Shown in pieces: positions 43,993-52,859 of a stretch of DNA of 64,000 bases. Positions within the stretch are counted from its first letter, which is position 1, and every line of letters starts with the position of its first letter. Position numbers and translations under genes: made by a program. Below the pieces are notes generated by a model, which saw only the letters and a list, made by a program, of their open reading frames with translations, was not told where the DNA came from and did no database searches. This DNA is from Magnetospirillum sp. SS-4 (lineage in GTDB: Bacteria > Pseudomonadota > Alphaproteobacteria > Rhodospirillales > Magnetospirillaceae): the NCBI RefSeq assembly GCF_902729425.1, contig NZ_CACVCH010000092.1:1-64000 (forward strand), given 5' to 3'.

Positions 43993-44793
43993 CTATGCCT
44001 TCTTCGGCGCCTTGTCGATGTCGAAGTGGATGGAATAGTCGAGGAAACTGTTCATGGCGTCCTGGATGAAGCGGGGATTGCGGCGGTCCGCCAGCAGGGC
44101 CAGTCCCTCGGCCACCAGGAGATTGCGGAAGCGGAGGATGGATTCGCGCTGATGCACCTTTTCCGCCGCCGGCATGATGGCGAGGCGGGCGAACAGCACG
44201 CCGTACAGGGTTCCCAGCAGGCCCACCGCCATGCCGGCGCCCAGGCCGGATGGGTCCGAGCCCATGCTGTCCAGCATCACCACCAGACCGATCAGGGTCG
44301 CGATCATGCCGAAGGCCGGGGCGTTGCTGGCCATGTATTTCAGGATTTCCACCGGCACGGTGTGGCGCTGGAAGGCGGTTTCGATCTGGTTCTCCAGCAT
44401 CTGCCGCACCTCGGCCCCGGTATAGCCGGAAATCACCAGATTGATGCCGAAGCCGAGAAAGGCGTCTTGGCCCTTGACGCTCTTGGCATCGGATTCGACG
44501 GCCTGCACGCCGCTCTTTTGCACCATGTAGGCCCAGCGGACGATGCGGGCGACTTCGTTGGTCAGCATGTCGCGGGTCATTTTGGGCGACGAGAAGATGG
44601 ATTTGAGCGTGCCCAGCGCCGCCTTGACGTAGCGGGCCTCGTAGGCGACCAGGGTTGCCGCCAGGGTGCCGCCGATCACCATGGCGATGCCGCTGAGGTG
44701 AAGGAAAATCTTGAAATTGGTGGTCAGCTCGAGAATCGAGACGAGCAGCAGCATGAGGCTGAGAACGAATCCGATGACCGTTGGCAACGACAT
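43993..44793 (-). CDS. motA: Flagellar stator protein MotA
   Basis: The start is taken at ATG 44793 (MSLPTVIGFVLSLMLLLVSI); a TTG at 44841 is in frame but adds only polar residues. The 266-residue product has four membrane segments (two at 3–24 and 30–52, two around 150–205), with GMIATLIGLVVMLDSMGSDP and GAGMAVGLLGTLYGVLFARL in the second pair. The cytoplasmic loop contains REKF-type charged residues that touch FliG. The motA–motB pair is complete, but no other flagellar gene is in the window. Confidence 0.94.
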   Translation of the reverse strand: MSLPTVIGFVLSLMLLLVSILELTTNFKIFLHLSGIAMVIGGTLAATLVAYEARYVKAALGTLKSIFSSPKMTRDMLTNEVARIVRWAYMVQKSGVQAVESDAKSVKGQDAFLGFGINLVISGYTGAEVRQMLENQIETAFQRHTVPVEILKYMASNAPAFGMIATLIGLVVMLDSMGSDPSGLGAGMAVGLLGTLYGVLFARLAIMPAAEKVHQRESILRFRNLLVAEGLALLADRRNPRFIQDAMNSFLDYSIHFDIDKAPKKA

Positions 44794-44921
44794 TTGGATG
44801 GAGCCCCTGTCCGCGACTTTGCTTTCGCCATCTTGGGCCAAGTCGTCTCACGGGGCAACAGCTACGGATCGGAGCTTTCTTTTGGATTGGAATGTGTTCG
44901 GGCCGCATTTGGCGGCGGCCG

Positions 44922-44962
44922 GACAAGAAAACACCCCCCGGGTTTGCCTCCGGGGGGTGTTT
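44922..44962 (-). terminator. Rho-independent terminator after hup
   Basis: On the minus strand AAACACCCCCCGG pairs with CCGGGGGGTGTTT around a short loop, and TTTTCTT follows. It lies about 23 bases beyond the HU stop. The stem is GC-rich and unusually strong. Confidence 0.92.
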
Positions 44963-44984
44963 CAAGCTGTCGAAGCGAAGGAAA

Positions 44985-45260
44985 TCAGCCGTTGACGGCG
45001 TCCTTCAGGCCCTTGCCGGCAGTGAACTTCGGCGCCTTGGAGGCCGCGATCTTGATGGTCGCGCCGGTCCGCGGGTTGCGGCCTTCCTTGGCGGCCCGCT
45101 GGGTCACCGAGAAGGAGCCGAAGCCCACCAGACGAACGTCGTCGCCGGACTTCAGGGCCGCGGTGATGGCCGCGAAAGTGGCGTCGATCGCCGAATCGGA
45201 GGCGGCCTTGGACAGACCGGACAGCTCCGCAACCTTGTTCACCAGATCCTGCTTGTTCAT
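44985..45260 (-). CDS. hup: HU-family DNA-binding protein
   Basis: HU bends and compacts DNA as a dimer. The 91-residue product begins MNKQDLVNKVAELSGLSKAA and contains the DNA-contact arm GFGSFSVTQRAAKEGRNPRT and GATIKIAASKAPKFTAGKGL, typical of HU (HupB-like). The start at ATG 45260 follows a GGGGG by four bases. It has its own terminator downstream, so it is monocistronic. Confidence 0.97.
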   Translation of the reverse strand: MNKQDLVNKVAELSGLSKAASDSAIDATFAAITAALKSGDDVRLVGFGSFSVTQRAAKEGRNPRTGATIKIAASKAPKFTAGKGLKDAVNG

Positions 45261-45472
45261 AAGACCCCCAATGGAATGTCGTGGCCGCAACAAAATGACA
45301 CGACCGCGGCAGGCGTCAACCCTTGAATCGGTCAGCTCCAACCGGTCGTCCCGAACCCTGTCCCGACGGCAAGTCGTCCGCCCGGGAGAAGGGAAGATAC
45401 GAAATCTCTCTTGTTTTGCGCAACAATACAATCGTCCAACATGATTCCCGCCCGGGTTTCCCACAGGAATCG

Positions 45473-47137
45473 TCACACGGCGAATATTGTGTCGGGTAAA
45501 GATCCGAGTTTGGCCGGGTTCCGGCATCGATCCGCCAGGAACCGGACCTCGGGCAGCATCCAGTCGCGGACGAACGCCCCCAGGGCGCGGACGCGCCCGG
45601 GGTCGGGCGAGGCCCCGGCGGCGGCCTCCAGCCGCGCCCAGCCGGCGGCGAAGGCGACAAGGCCCAGCAGCCGCAGATAGGAGGTGGCGATCAGGCCGAC
45701 ATCGGCGGCGGCCAGCACGGCCGCGGTGGCGGCGGCCTCGGCCTCCAGCGCGCGGGCCAGCGCCTCGGCCGTGGCCGGTTCGGCACCCGCCGCCGCATCC
45801 CTGATCTCGGCGCGGAATTCGTCCAAGGCCCGGCCATTGTCCAGCCGGATGACCCGGCCGGCGATGGTGGCGGCCTGGATGCCGTTGGTGCCTTCGTAGA
45901 TCGGGGTGATGCGGGCGTCGCGGGCGATCTGCTCGACCCGGTATTCCCTGAGGAAGCCATAGCCGCCGTGGACCTGGATGGCGAGGCTGGCCGCCTCCTG
46001 GGCGCAATCGGTGGCGAAGGCCTTGCACACCGGCGTCATCAGCTCCATCAGGGCGGGAGTCCGCCCCAGTTCCAGGTCCACCAGCGTCCGCATCACCATG
46101 GCGCGCAGGCCCTGGGACAGCGCCATCAGGGTCAGCAGCATGCGCCGCACGTCGCCGTGGCGGTTGATCGGATCGGGGCCTTCGGAGCCGCCGGCGCGGC
46201 CCTGGCGGCGTTCGGCGGCATAGGCCAGCGCCCGCTGGGCCGCCACCTCGCACAGGCCGACGCCCTGGACCGCCACGTCCAGGCGCTCGGCGTTCATCAT
46301 GGTGAACATGCGGGCCAGCCCCTCGCCGGGGGCGCCGACGATCTCGGCCACCGCACCGTCGAACGCCACCTGACAGGTGGGGGACGCATGCATGCCCATC
46401 TTTTCCTCCAGCCGCACCACCGAGATGGGATTGCGGCCGCCGTCGTCGAGATGCGACGGACACAGGAACAGCGACAGCCCCTTGACGCCCTTGGGAGCGT
46501 CGGGGGTGCGGGCCAGCACCAGATGCAAGACGCGTCCGCCGGTCAGGTTCTGGTCGCCGCCGGAGATGAAGATCTTGCCGCCGGAAATGCGCCAGCGGCC
46601 GTCGCCGGTGGGAACGGCGGTGGTGCGCGCCAGCCCCAGGTCGGAGCCGGCCTGGGGTTCGGTCAGGCACATGGTGGCGAGATACTCGCCCGAGGCCAGC
46701 CGGGGCACCCAGGTCTCGCGCTGCGCCTCGGACCCGCTGGCGATCAGGGTGCGCATGGCGCCGTGCGACAGGGACAGCACCATCTGGTAGGTGATGCAGG
46801 CCCCGGACAGCATTTCCGACAGCGCCGAGGCCAGGATGTGGGGCAGCCCCTGGCCGCCGTAATCCTCGGATACCGCCAGACCCTGCCAGCCGCCATCCCT
46901 GAACTGGCGCCACGCCTCGACGAAGGCGGGGGGCATGACGGCGCGGCCATCCACCAGCCGGGTGCCCTCGATGTCGCCGATGGGGTCCAGCGGCGCGATG
47001 ATGCCGTCGACCATGGCGCCGGCGTGGCCGAGCACGTCCGAAGCCAGTTCCTCGTCCCAGCAGGGCAGGCGGTCGGCGCCGGCGCCATGCTTCAGGGCGA
47101 ACAGCAGGTCGGGGACGGGGGTCTTGTAGTCGATCAT
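45473..47137 (-). CDS. Acyl-CoA dehydrogenase
   Basis: The 554-residue product starts at MIDYKTPVPDLLFALKH (about 47137). FAD-dependent acyl-CoA dehydrogenase motifs are TMCLTEPQAGSDLGLARTTA, a KIFISGGDQNL block, RLEEKMGMHASPTCQVAF, and IQVHGGYGFLREYRVEQIAR. The catalytic base is probably the glutamate in ITPIYEGTNGIQAATIAGRV. The extra C-terminal domain and length match the long-chain/DmdC-like AcdA group with the N-terminal DUF. It lies downstream of the thiolase but is separated from it by 187 bases containing palindromic repeats, so it may have its own promoter. Its role in the neighbouring acid degradation pathway is inferred. Confidence 0.92.
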   Translation of the reverse strand: MIDYKTPVPDLLFALKHGAGADRLPCWDEELASDVLGHAGAMVDGIIAPLDPIGDIEGTRLVDGRAVMPPAFVEAWRQFRDGGWQGLAVSEDYGGQGLPHILASALSEMLSGACITYQMVLSLSHGAMRTLIASGSEAQRETWVPRLASGEYLATMCLTEPQAGSDLGLARTTAVPTGDGRWRISGGKIFISGGDQNLTGGRVLHLVLARTPDAPKGVKGLSLFLCPSHLDDGGRNPISVVRLEEKMGMHASPTCQVAFDGAVAEIVGAPGEGLARMFTMMNAERLDVAVQGVGLCEVAAQRALAYAAERRQGRAGGSEGPDPINRHGDVRRMLLTLMALSQGLRAMVMRTLVDLELGRTPALMELMTPVCKAFATDCAQEAASLAIQVHGGYGFLREYRVEQIARDARITPIYEGTNGIQAATIAGRVIRLDNGRALDEFRAEIRDAAAGAEPATAEALARALEAEAAATAAVLAAADVGLIATSYLRLLGLVAFAAGWARLEAAAGASPDPGRVRALGAFVRDWMLPEVRFLADRCRNPAKLGSLPDTIFAV

Positions 47138-47175
47138 GGCGATGGTTCCGGTCAAACAGGCCAAGGGGGTTAAAA

Positions 47176-47290
47176 GCCTCATCCTGAGGAGAGCCCCCCC
47201 TTGGGGCTCGTCTCGAAGGATGAGGCTGGTCGGGCGTCACCTACGATTGGCCTCGTCCTTCGAGACGCTCCGCTCCTCAGGATGAGGCCA
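47176..47290. repeat. Two inverted copies of a CCTCATCCTGAGG-type palindromic repeat
   Basis: The first unit, 47176–47226, begins CCTCATCCTGAGGAG and ends CGTCTCGAAGGATGAGG. The second, 47250–47289, begins CCTCGTCCTTCGAGACG and ends CTCCTCAGGATGAGG. Each can fold on itself, and the second is nearly the reverse complement of the first, so the pair can also form one large hairpin. Repeats of this kind are scattered between genes in many alphaproteobacteria. They lie between the thiolase and acyl-CoA dehydrogenase genes. Confidence 0.85.
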
Positions 47291-47324
47291 ATCGAAAGAT
47301 CATCAGGACTTCAGGTCAACCCTT

Positions 47325-48548
47325 TCACACCTCCAGCAGGATGGCCACCCCTTGGCCACCGCCGATGCAGGCCGAGGCGATGCCGCGCTTCAGCCCGGCC
47401 CGGCGCAGTTCGCGGGCGACGGTGATGCACAGCCGCACGCCGGTGACACCCAGTGGATGACCCAGGGCGATGGCGCCGCCATGGACGTTGACCTTGGACC
47501 GGTCGAGGCCCAATTCCTTTTCCACCGCCAGATACTGGGCGCCGAACGCCTCGTTGATCTCGAAGCGGTCGATGTCCGACAGCTTGAGGCCGGCGCGTTC
47601 GACCACGTTGGCGATGGCCGGCGCCGGGCCGATGCCCATGATCTCGGGCGGCACGCCGACGATGTCGGCCGCGACCACGCGGGCCAGCGGCGTCAGGCCC
47701 CGTTCCTTGACGGTCTTGCCGCCCACCACGACGGCGGCGGCGGCGCCGTCGACCACCGCCGAGGAATTGCCGCCGGTCTGCACGCCCTTGAAGGCGGGTT
47801 TCAGCTTGCGCAGGACTTCGATGGGAGTTGGGCGGACATGTTCGTCCACCGCGAAGCCGTCGACGCCCTTGGGCAGCTTGATCGAGCGGTCGTTATAGCC
47901 CTCGCGGGTGAAGGTCTCGCTGATCACCGGCACGATCTCGCCGGCGCGGAACTCCATGCCGGCCAGGGCCTTGGCGAAGCTCTGGGCCGCGAATTCGTCG
48001 ACTTCCTCGCGCGTGATGCCATACTTCCTCGCCAGATTCTCGGCGGTGTCGCCCATGCCGGTGGAAGACGCGGTGTCCTTGGTGGCTTCCCACAGGAAGT
48101 CCTTGAACTCCACCTGCCCCATCTTGAAGCCGTTGCGCGACGTGTAGGACGCCACCGGATTGCGCGACATGGATTCGGTGCCGACGCACAGCACCTTCGA
48201 CGCCTTGCCCAGCGTGATGGCGTCGGCCGCCTGGATGATGGTCTCGAAGCCGGTCCCGCACAGCCGGTGCACCAGCAGGGCGGGAACCGGGATGGGCACG
48301 CCGGCGTAAAGCCCGATATGGCGCGGCAGGAAATAGGCGTCGAAGCTGCTTTGCGCCATGTTGCCGGCGACGACCATGTCGATGGCCTCGGCCTCGATGG
48401 TCGACCTGCTCAGCGCTTCCCGCGCCACCTTGATGCCAAGATCGGTCGGTGAGATGGCCGACAGCACGCTGGTATAGTCGGCGAAGCCGGTGCGAATTCC
48501 ATCGACCAGCCACACGTCGTCATAGACGGTTCCAAGCCCGTTGCTCAT
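47325..48548 (-). CDS. Acetyl-CoA acyltransferase (thiolase)
   Basis: The 407-residue product starts at ATG 48548, eight bases after AAGGA. The nucleophilic cysteine lies in VHRLCGTGFETI, and the other catalytic residues in NEAFGAQYLAVE, GGAIALGHPLGVTG and ASACIGGGQGVAIL. Length and motifs fit the degradative thiolase group that splits 3-ketoacyl-CoA. It is in the same direction as the feruloyl-CoA-synthase-like gene and liv transporter, with short gaps, so it probably completes side-chain shortening of an aromatic acid. Confidence 0.95.
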   Translation of the reverse strand: MSNGLGTVYDDVWLVDGIRTGFADYTSVLSAISPTDLGIKVAREALSRSTIEAEAIDMVVAGNMAQSSFDAYFLPRHIGLYAGVPIPVPALLVHRLCGTGFETIIQAADAITLGKASKVLCVGTESMSRNPVASYTSRNGFKMGQVEFKDFLWEATKDTASSTGMGDTAENLARKYGITREEVDEFAAQSFAKALAGMEFRAGEIVPVISETFTREGYNDRSIKLPKGVDGFAVDEHVRPTPIEVLRKLKPAFKGVQTGGNSSAVVDGAAAAVVVGGKTVKERGLTPLARVVAADIVGVPPEIMGIGPAPAIANVVERAGLKLSDIDRFEINEAFGAQYLAVEKELGLDRSKVNVHGGAIALGHPLGVTGVRLCITVARELRRAGLKRGIASACIGGGQGVAILLEV

Positions 48549-48582
48549 CGGTCAGTTCCTTCGTGTCGTCGCGTTATAGAAT

Positions 48583-50415
48583 TCAGCCGAGTCGAACGAT
48601 TTCCGGGTCCGGGGCCTCGGCGTAGAGCCTTTCCACCAGGGCGGCCCGGCGGGTCAGCACGGCGCGCTGGTTGATGTAGCCCTTGTCGGTGATCTCGTTG
48701 GCGTCGATGTTGGGCGGCTCGTCCATCAGCAGGGCGCGCGAGACTTGGTGCGAGCTGCCGAGTCCCTGGGCGGCCAGGGATTTCATCGCGGCGGCCAGGT
48801 GGGCGCGCACCTCGGGCCGGGCGATCAGGTCCTTCAGGGGGGTGTCGGCGGCGGCGTCGGGGCATAGCCTGAGACAGCCGGGGTGGCTGGCGAAGCCCAG
48901 CAAGCCGACCTCCTCGCGGTCGTGGCCGGTGATGACCGCGTCCTGGAGGATGGGCGAGGCGGCATCGATGACGGCAAGGCGCAGCGAGCCGACGGCGACC
49001 CAGGTTCCCGACATCAGCTTGAAATCCTCGGCGACGCGGCCGTCGAACACGATGCCCTTGGCCGGATCAAGAGGGTCGGCCAGCTTGCCGGCGTCGCCGG
49101 TGATGTAGAAGCCGTCCTCGTCGAAGGCCTTCTGGGTCAGGTCGTCACGCTTGTGATAGCCCGGCGTGATGTTGGTTCCGCGCACCCGCAGCTCCATCTT
49201 GCCGCCGTTGGGGATCATCTTGACCTCGCAGCCGGGGGCGGGCAGGCCGATGTTGCCGGCCTTCTCGATGTCGTAATGCACGGTGGTGATCATGGGCGAG
49301 GTTTCGGTGGCGCCCCACGACGACACCAGGCGGACCTTGTAGCCGACCGCCTTCATCGACAGCGCCTCCAGCTTTTCCCACAGGCTTTGAGGCAGGGCGG
49401 CACCGGCGTAGAACATCAGCTTGAGGCGCTTGAAGAAGTTGTTTCTCAGGACCTCGTCGGCCTCCAGCAGCGGAATCAGCATGTCGAAGCCGCGCGGCAC
49501 GTTGAAGTACATGGTGGGGGAAATCTCGCGCAGGTTGGCGACGGTCTTTTCCACCAATCCGGGGACCGGCTTGCCTTCGTCGATGTACAAGGTGCCGCCG
49601 TGGCGCAGGACGATGTTGAAGTTGTGGTTGCCGCCGAAGGTGTGGTTCCACGGCAGCCAGTCCACCAGCACCGGGTGCTCCTCGGCCAGGAACGGCCAGC
49701 ACTGGCGGATCGCCTGCTGGTTCGAGCAGATCATCCGCTGGGTGTTGATGACGCCCTTGGGCAGATCGGTGGACCCCGAGGTGAACAGGATCTTGGCGAT
49801 GGTGCCGGGGCGGACCATGGCGAAGGCGGTTTCCAGCCCGGATCCCGGAACCGCCTTCAGCAGCGAGGCGAAATCCGCCGCCGCCGTCGGCGGATTGACG
49901 CTGGTCACCACCTCGACCCCGGCCAGTTCGGGAATCTTCAGGGCGTCGGCGAAGCGGGCGCCATCGGCGGCGTAGACCAGACCCGGCTTCAGCAGGTCGG
50001 TGATGTACTTGAGCTTGGAATGGTCCCTGGACATCAGCGAATAGGCCGGCGAGATCGGGGCCACCGGAATGCCGGCATGCATGGCGCCCAACGCCAGCAA
50101 GGCGTGGTCGATGCTGTTGTCCGACAGGATCATCACCGGCCGGTTACGGTTCAGCCCGCGATCCAGCAGTGATTGGGCGATGGCTTCGACCGACCTAAGC
50201 CCCTCGGCCCAGGTGACCTTGCGCCAGCCCCCGTCCGCGTCGCGCTGGGCCAGGAACAGGGAATCGGGGATGCGGTCGGCCCAGTGGTGCAGCAGGTCGC
50301 CCAGGCAGCGGGCGAACGGCTTCAGGCTGTCGGGCGAACGCAGGATCATGCCGCCGCCGGGCAGCTTGTCCACCGTCACCCGAGCCGGCGCGAAGTTGAT
50401 CGGTCCCCAGGTCAT
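48583..50415 (-). CDS. Feruloyl-CoA-synthase-like acyl-CoA ligase
   Basis: The 610-residue product is an AMP-forming ligase. The P-loop is KILFTSGSTDLPKGVINTQR, the A5 motif is SSWGATETSPMITTVHYDIE, and the A7/A8 region contains DGFYITGDAGKL. The start block TWGPINFAPARVTVDKLPGG, and the long conserved N-terminus with WAEGLRSVEAIAQSLLDRG, are those of the feruloyl-CoA synthase family rather than of acetyl-CoA synthetases. It would activate a ferulate-like or other aromatic acid after uptake. The gene starts 16 bases after the livF stop, so it is part of the transporter operon. Confidence 0.85.
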   Translation of the reverse strand: MTWGPINFAPARVTVDKLPGGGMILRSPDSLKPFARCLGDLLHHWADRIPDSLFLAQRDADGGWRKVTWAEGLRSVEAIAQSLLDRGLNRNRPVMILSDNSIDHALLALGAMHAGIPVAPISPAYSLMSRDHSKLKYITDLLKPGLVYAADGARFADALKIPELAGVEVVTSVNPPTAAADFASLLKAVPGSGLETAFAMVRPGTIAKILFTSGSTDLPKGVINTQRMICSNQQAIRQCWPFLAEEHPVLVDWLPWNHTFGGNHNFNIVLRHGGTLYIDEGKPVPGLVEKTVANLREISPTMYFNVPRGFDMLIPLLEADEVLRNNFFKRLKLMFYAGAALPQSLWEKLEALSMKAVGYKVRLVSSWGATETSPMITTVHYDIEKAGNIGLPAPGCEVKMIPNGGKMELRVRGTNITPGYHKRDDLTQKAFDEDGFYITGDAGKLADPLDPAKGIVFDGRVAEDFKLMSGTWVAVGSLRLAVIDAASPILQDAVITGHDREEVGLLGFASHPGCLRLCPDAAADTPLKDLIARPEVRAHLAAAMKSLAAQGLGSSHQVSRALLMDEPPNIDANEITDKGYINQRAVLTRRAALVERLYAEAPDPEIVRLG

Positions 50416-50431
50416 CGCTTCCTCTCCCGTA

Positions 50432-51136
50432 TCAAAGTCCCAGATAGGCCTGGCGGACGCCCGGATCGTTCAGCAGCTCGGTGCCGGTCCCCGACAGCAC
50501 GACGCCGCCGTTCTCCAGCACATAGCCGCGATCGGCCAGCTTCAGCGAGGTCTGGACGTTCTGTTCCACCAGGATCACCGTCATGCCCTCGGCATGCAGG
50601 TCGCGGATGATCTTGAACATCTCGCTGACCACCGCGGGGGCCAGGCCCAGCGAGGGTTCGTCGAACATCATCAGGCGGGGCTGGCCCATCAGGCAGCGGC
50701 CGATGGCCAGCATCTGCTGTTCGCCGCCCGACAGGGTGCCGGCGGCCTGGTCGATGCGCGAGCGCAGCTTCGGAAACAGGTGGAAGCAGCGTTCCAGGGT
50801 GTCCTTGCGCTTGTCGCGTGCCCGGGGGATCACCGCGCCCATCTCCAGATTCTCCAGCACCGACAGGGTGGGAAATATCTGGCGGCCCTCGGCCACCTGG
50901 GCGATGCCCATGTCGCAGATGCGCGACGAGGCCAGGCCGGTGATGGGCTTGCCCTCGAAGACGATGCTGCCGGCGGCGACCTTCTCCATGCCGGCGATGG
51001 CGCGGATCAGGGAGGTCTTGCCGGCGCCGTTGGCGCCGACGATGGCCACCACCTCGTGCTCGGCCACCGACAGCGACACGCCGGCCAGGGCCTGGGCATC
51101 GCCATAGAACAGGTCGAGTCCCCGGATCTCCAGCAT
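50432..51136 (-). CDS. livF: Branched-chain/aromatic acid ABC transporter ATPase LivF
   Basis: The 234-residue product has Walker A IVGANGAGKTSLI, Q-loop region GIAQVAEGRQIFPTLSVLEN, the signature TLSGGEQQMLAIGRCL and Walker B RLMMFDEPSLGLAP, all typical of LivF. The start ATG shares one base with the stop of livG (TGATG). It follows livG in the usual order J-H-M-G-F. In this operon the substrate is likely an aromatic acid rather than leucine; see the CoA ligase downstream. Confidence 0.94.
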   Translation of the reverse strand: MLEIRGLDLFYGDAQALAGVSLSVAEHEVVAIVGANGAGKTSLIRAIAGMEKVAAGSIVFEGKPITGLASSRICDMGIAQVAEGRQIFPTLSVLENLEMGAVIPRARDKRKDTLERCFHLFPKLRSRIDQAAGTLSGGEQQMLAIGRCLMGQPRLMMFDEPSLGLAPAVVSEMFKIIRDLHAEGMTVILVEQNVQTSLKLADRGYVLENGGVVLSGTGTELLNDPGVRQAYLGL

Positions 51137-51870
51137 CACTCGTGCTCCTCGCCCAGATAGCATTCCAGCACCTTGGGATGGCTGGTGACCTCGGCGGGGG
51201 TGCCCTCGGCGATCTTCTCGCCATGATGCAGCACCACCACATGATCGGACAGGGCCATCACGGCGCGCATGACATGCTCGATCAGCAGGATGGTCAGGCC
51301 GGTTTCCTTGTTCAGTCCCTGGAGGATGGCCACCATGCGGTCGCATTCCACCGGGCGCAGCCCGGCCATCACCTCGTCCAGCAGCAGCAGCTTGGGCCGA
51401 GTCGCCAGGGCGCGGGCGACCTCCAGCCTCTTGCGGTCGGGCAGGGTCAGGGCCTGGGCCGGCTGGCGGGCCTTGTCGCCCAGTTCCAGCAGCCTCAGGA
51501 TATCGTTGGCCCTGGCCCTGGCCGTCTCGACATCGCCGTCGTCGTAGCGCAGGCCGCCGACCATGACGTTCTCCTCGACCGACAGGCCGGCGAACGGCTT
51601 GACGATCTGGAAGGTGCGGCCCACCCCGGCGCGGCAGATTTCCGCCTGCCCCAGGCCGGTGACGTCGTGGCCGTCCAGCGTCACCTTGCCGTCGCTGGGG
51701 GGGAAGGCGCCGGCGATCAGGTTGAAGGTGGTGGTCTTGCCGGCGCCGTTGGGTCCGATCAGGCCGACGATGGCGCCCTTGGGGACGTCGAAGGTGACGG
51801 CGTTGACGGCGCGCAGGCCGCGAAAGCTCTTGCCGAGATCGCAGACCGACAGCATGGGATGGCTGGTCAT
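51136..51870 (-). CDS. livG: Branched-chain/aromatic acid ABC transporter ATPase LivG
   Basis: The 244-residue product has Walker A LIGPNGAGKTTTFNL and the LivG-type VGRTFQIVKPFAGLSVEENV. The signature region is ALTLPDRKRLEVARALA instead of LSGGQ, and Walker B is KLLLLDEVMAGLRPVECDRM. These variants are seen in a subgroup of LivG proteins. The start ATG at 51870 overlaps the livM stop by four bases. It pairs with LivF in the ATPase dimer. Confidence 0.93.
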   Translation of the reverse strand: MTSHPMLSVCDLGKSFRGLRAVNAVTFDVPKGAIVGLIGPNGAGKTTTFNLIAGAFPPSDGKVTLDGHDVTGLGQAEICRAGVGRTFQIVKPFAGLSVEENVMVGGLRYDDGDVETARARANDILRLLELGDKARQPAQALTLPDRKRLEVARALATRPKLLLLDEVMAGLRPVECDRMVAILQGLNKETGLTILLIEHVMRAVMALSDHVVVLHHGEKIAEGTPAEVTSHPKVLECYLGEEHE

Positions 51871-52859
51871 TTGCCGTCTCCGTCCAGGCCGAGGCGATGG
51901 CGCAGCCACGGCCAGACGCCGTTCGGCTTGACGATCAGGATCGCCAGAAGACAGATGCCGTAGGCGATCTGCTTGACGCCGTCGATGCCGACATGCTCGC
52001 CCAGGATGGTGAAGGTCTCGCCCATGGCGGTCAGGATCACCGCCCCCAGGATCGGCCCGAACAAGGTGCCGACGCCGCCGATGATCGGCCCCAGGATCAG
52101 CTCCAGCGAGCGATGCATGGAAAAGATGCTCTCGGGAAACAGGTTGTTGCTGAAGAAGGCGATGAACATGCCGCCGACGCTGGTCATGGCCGCCGAGATC
52201 ACCACCGCGATCATCTTGTAGCGGAACACCGGAATGCCGAGCGCGTCGGCGGCGTCCTCGTTCTCGCGGATCGCCTGCCAGTAATAGCCGATGCGGCGCA
52301 TCAGCAGCGAGCGGCTGAACAGGAATCCCGCCACCGTCATAGCGAGGATCAGGTAGTAGAACATGGAGGTCGAGCCGCGCAGCAGCCAGAAATCGTCGCT
52401 GACGCGGTTGGTCACCGGCAGGACCAGGCCGGACGATGCCCCCACCCAGCCCCAGTGATCGAACAGCACCCGGGTGAATTCGGCGAAGGCGATGGTCAGC
52501 AGGGCGAAATAGACGCCCATGACCTTGAAGCGGAAGCCCAGCATGCCGATCACCGAACTGACGGCGACCGACACCGTCATGCCGGCGAAGACGCCGATCC
52601 AGGGCGATACGCCGAAGTGGATGAACAAGGCGCCGGCGGCATAGGCGCCAAGGCCGATGTAAAGGGCGTGGCCCAGCGAGAACTGGCCGGCGAACCCCAT
52701 CATCACGTTCCACGACATGCCGAGATAGGCCTGAAGCAGAACCGCGATCAGGATCGACAGGGTGTAGTCGTCGACGCCCAGGGGCGCCAGGGACAGCACG
52801 GCGAGAAGGCCGAGCAGCAGCCGGGCGCTGCGGCTGGAGAAGAGGGTTCCGGCGTTCAT
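51867..52859 (-). CDS. livM: Branched-chain/aromatic acid ABC transporter permease LivM
   Basis: The 330-residue product has about eight to ten membrane segments (SARLLLGLLAVLSLAPLGVD; AYLGMSWNVMMGFAGQFSLG; FGVSPWIGVFAGMTVSVAVS) and the conserved GFAGQFSLGHALYIGLGAYA and AIRENEDAADALGI loop that contacts the ATPase. It is co-translated with livH and livG through four-base overlaps. Membrane location: inner membrane. Confidence 0.94.
   Translation of the reverse strand: MNAGTLFSSRSARLLLGLLAVLSLAPLGVDDYTLSILIAVLLQAYLGMSWNVMMGFAGQFSLGHALYIGLGAYAAGALFIHFGVSPWIGVFAGMTVSVAVSSVIGMLGFRFKVMGVYFALLTIAFAEFTRVLFDHWGWVGASSGLVLPVTNRVSDDFWLLRGSTSMFYYLILAMTVAGFLFSRSLLMRRIGYYWQAIRENEDAADALGIPVFRYKMIAVVISAAMTSVGGMFIAFFSNNLFPESIFSMHRSLELILGPIIGGVGTLFGPILGAVILTAMGETFTILGEHVGIDGVKQIAYGICLLAILIVKPNGVWPWLRHRLGLDGDGK

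Noticed and set aside
44985-47240. One 751-codon fusion of an acyl-CoA-dehydrogenase-like stretch and HU
   Set aside because: The upstream part is a frame shadow of the acyl-CoA dehydrogenase; HU has its own start and ribosome site.
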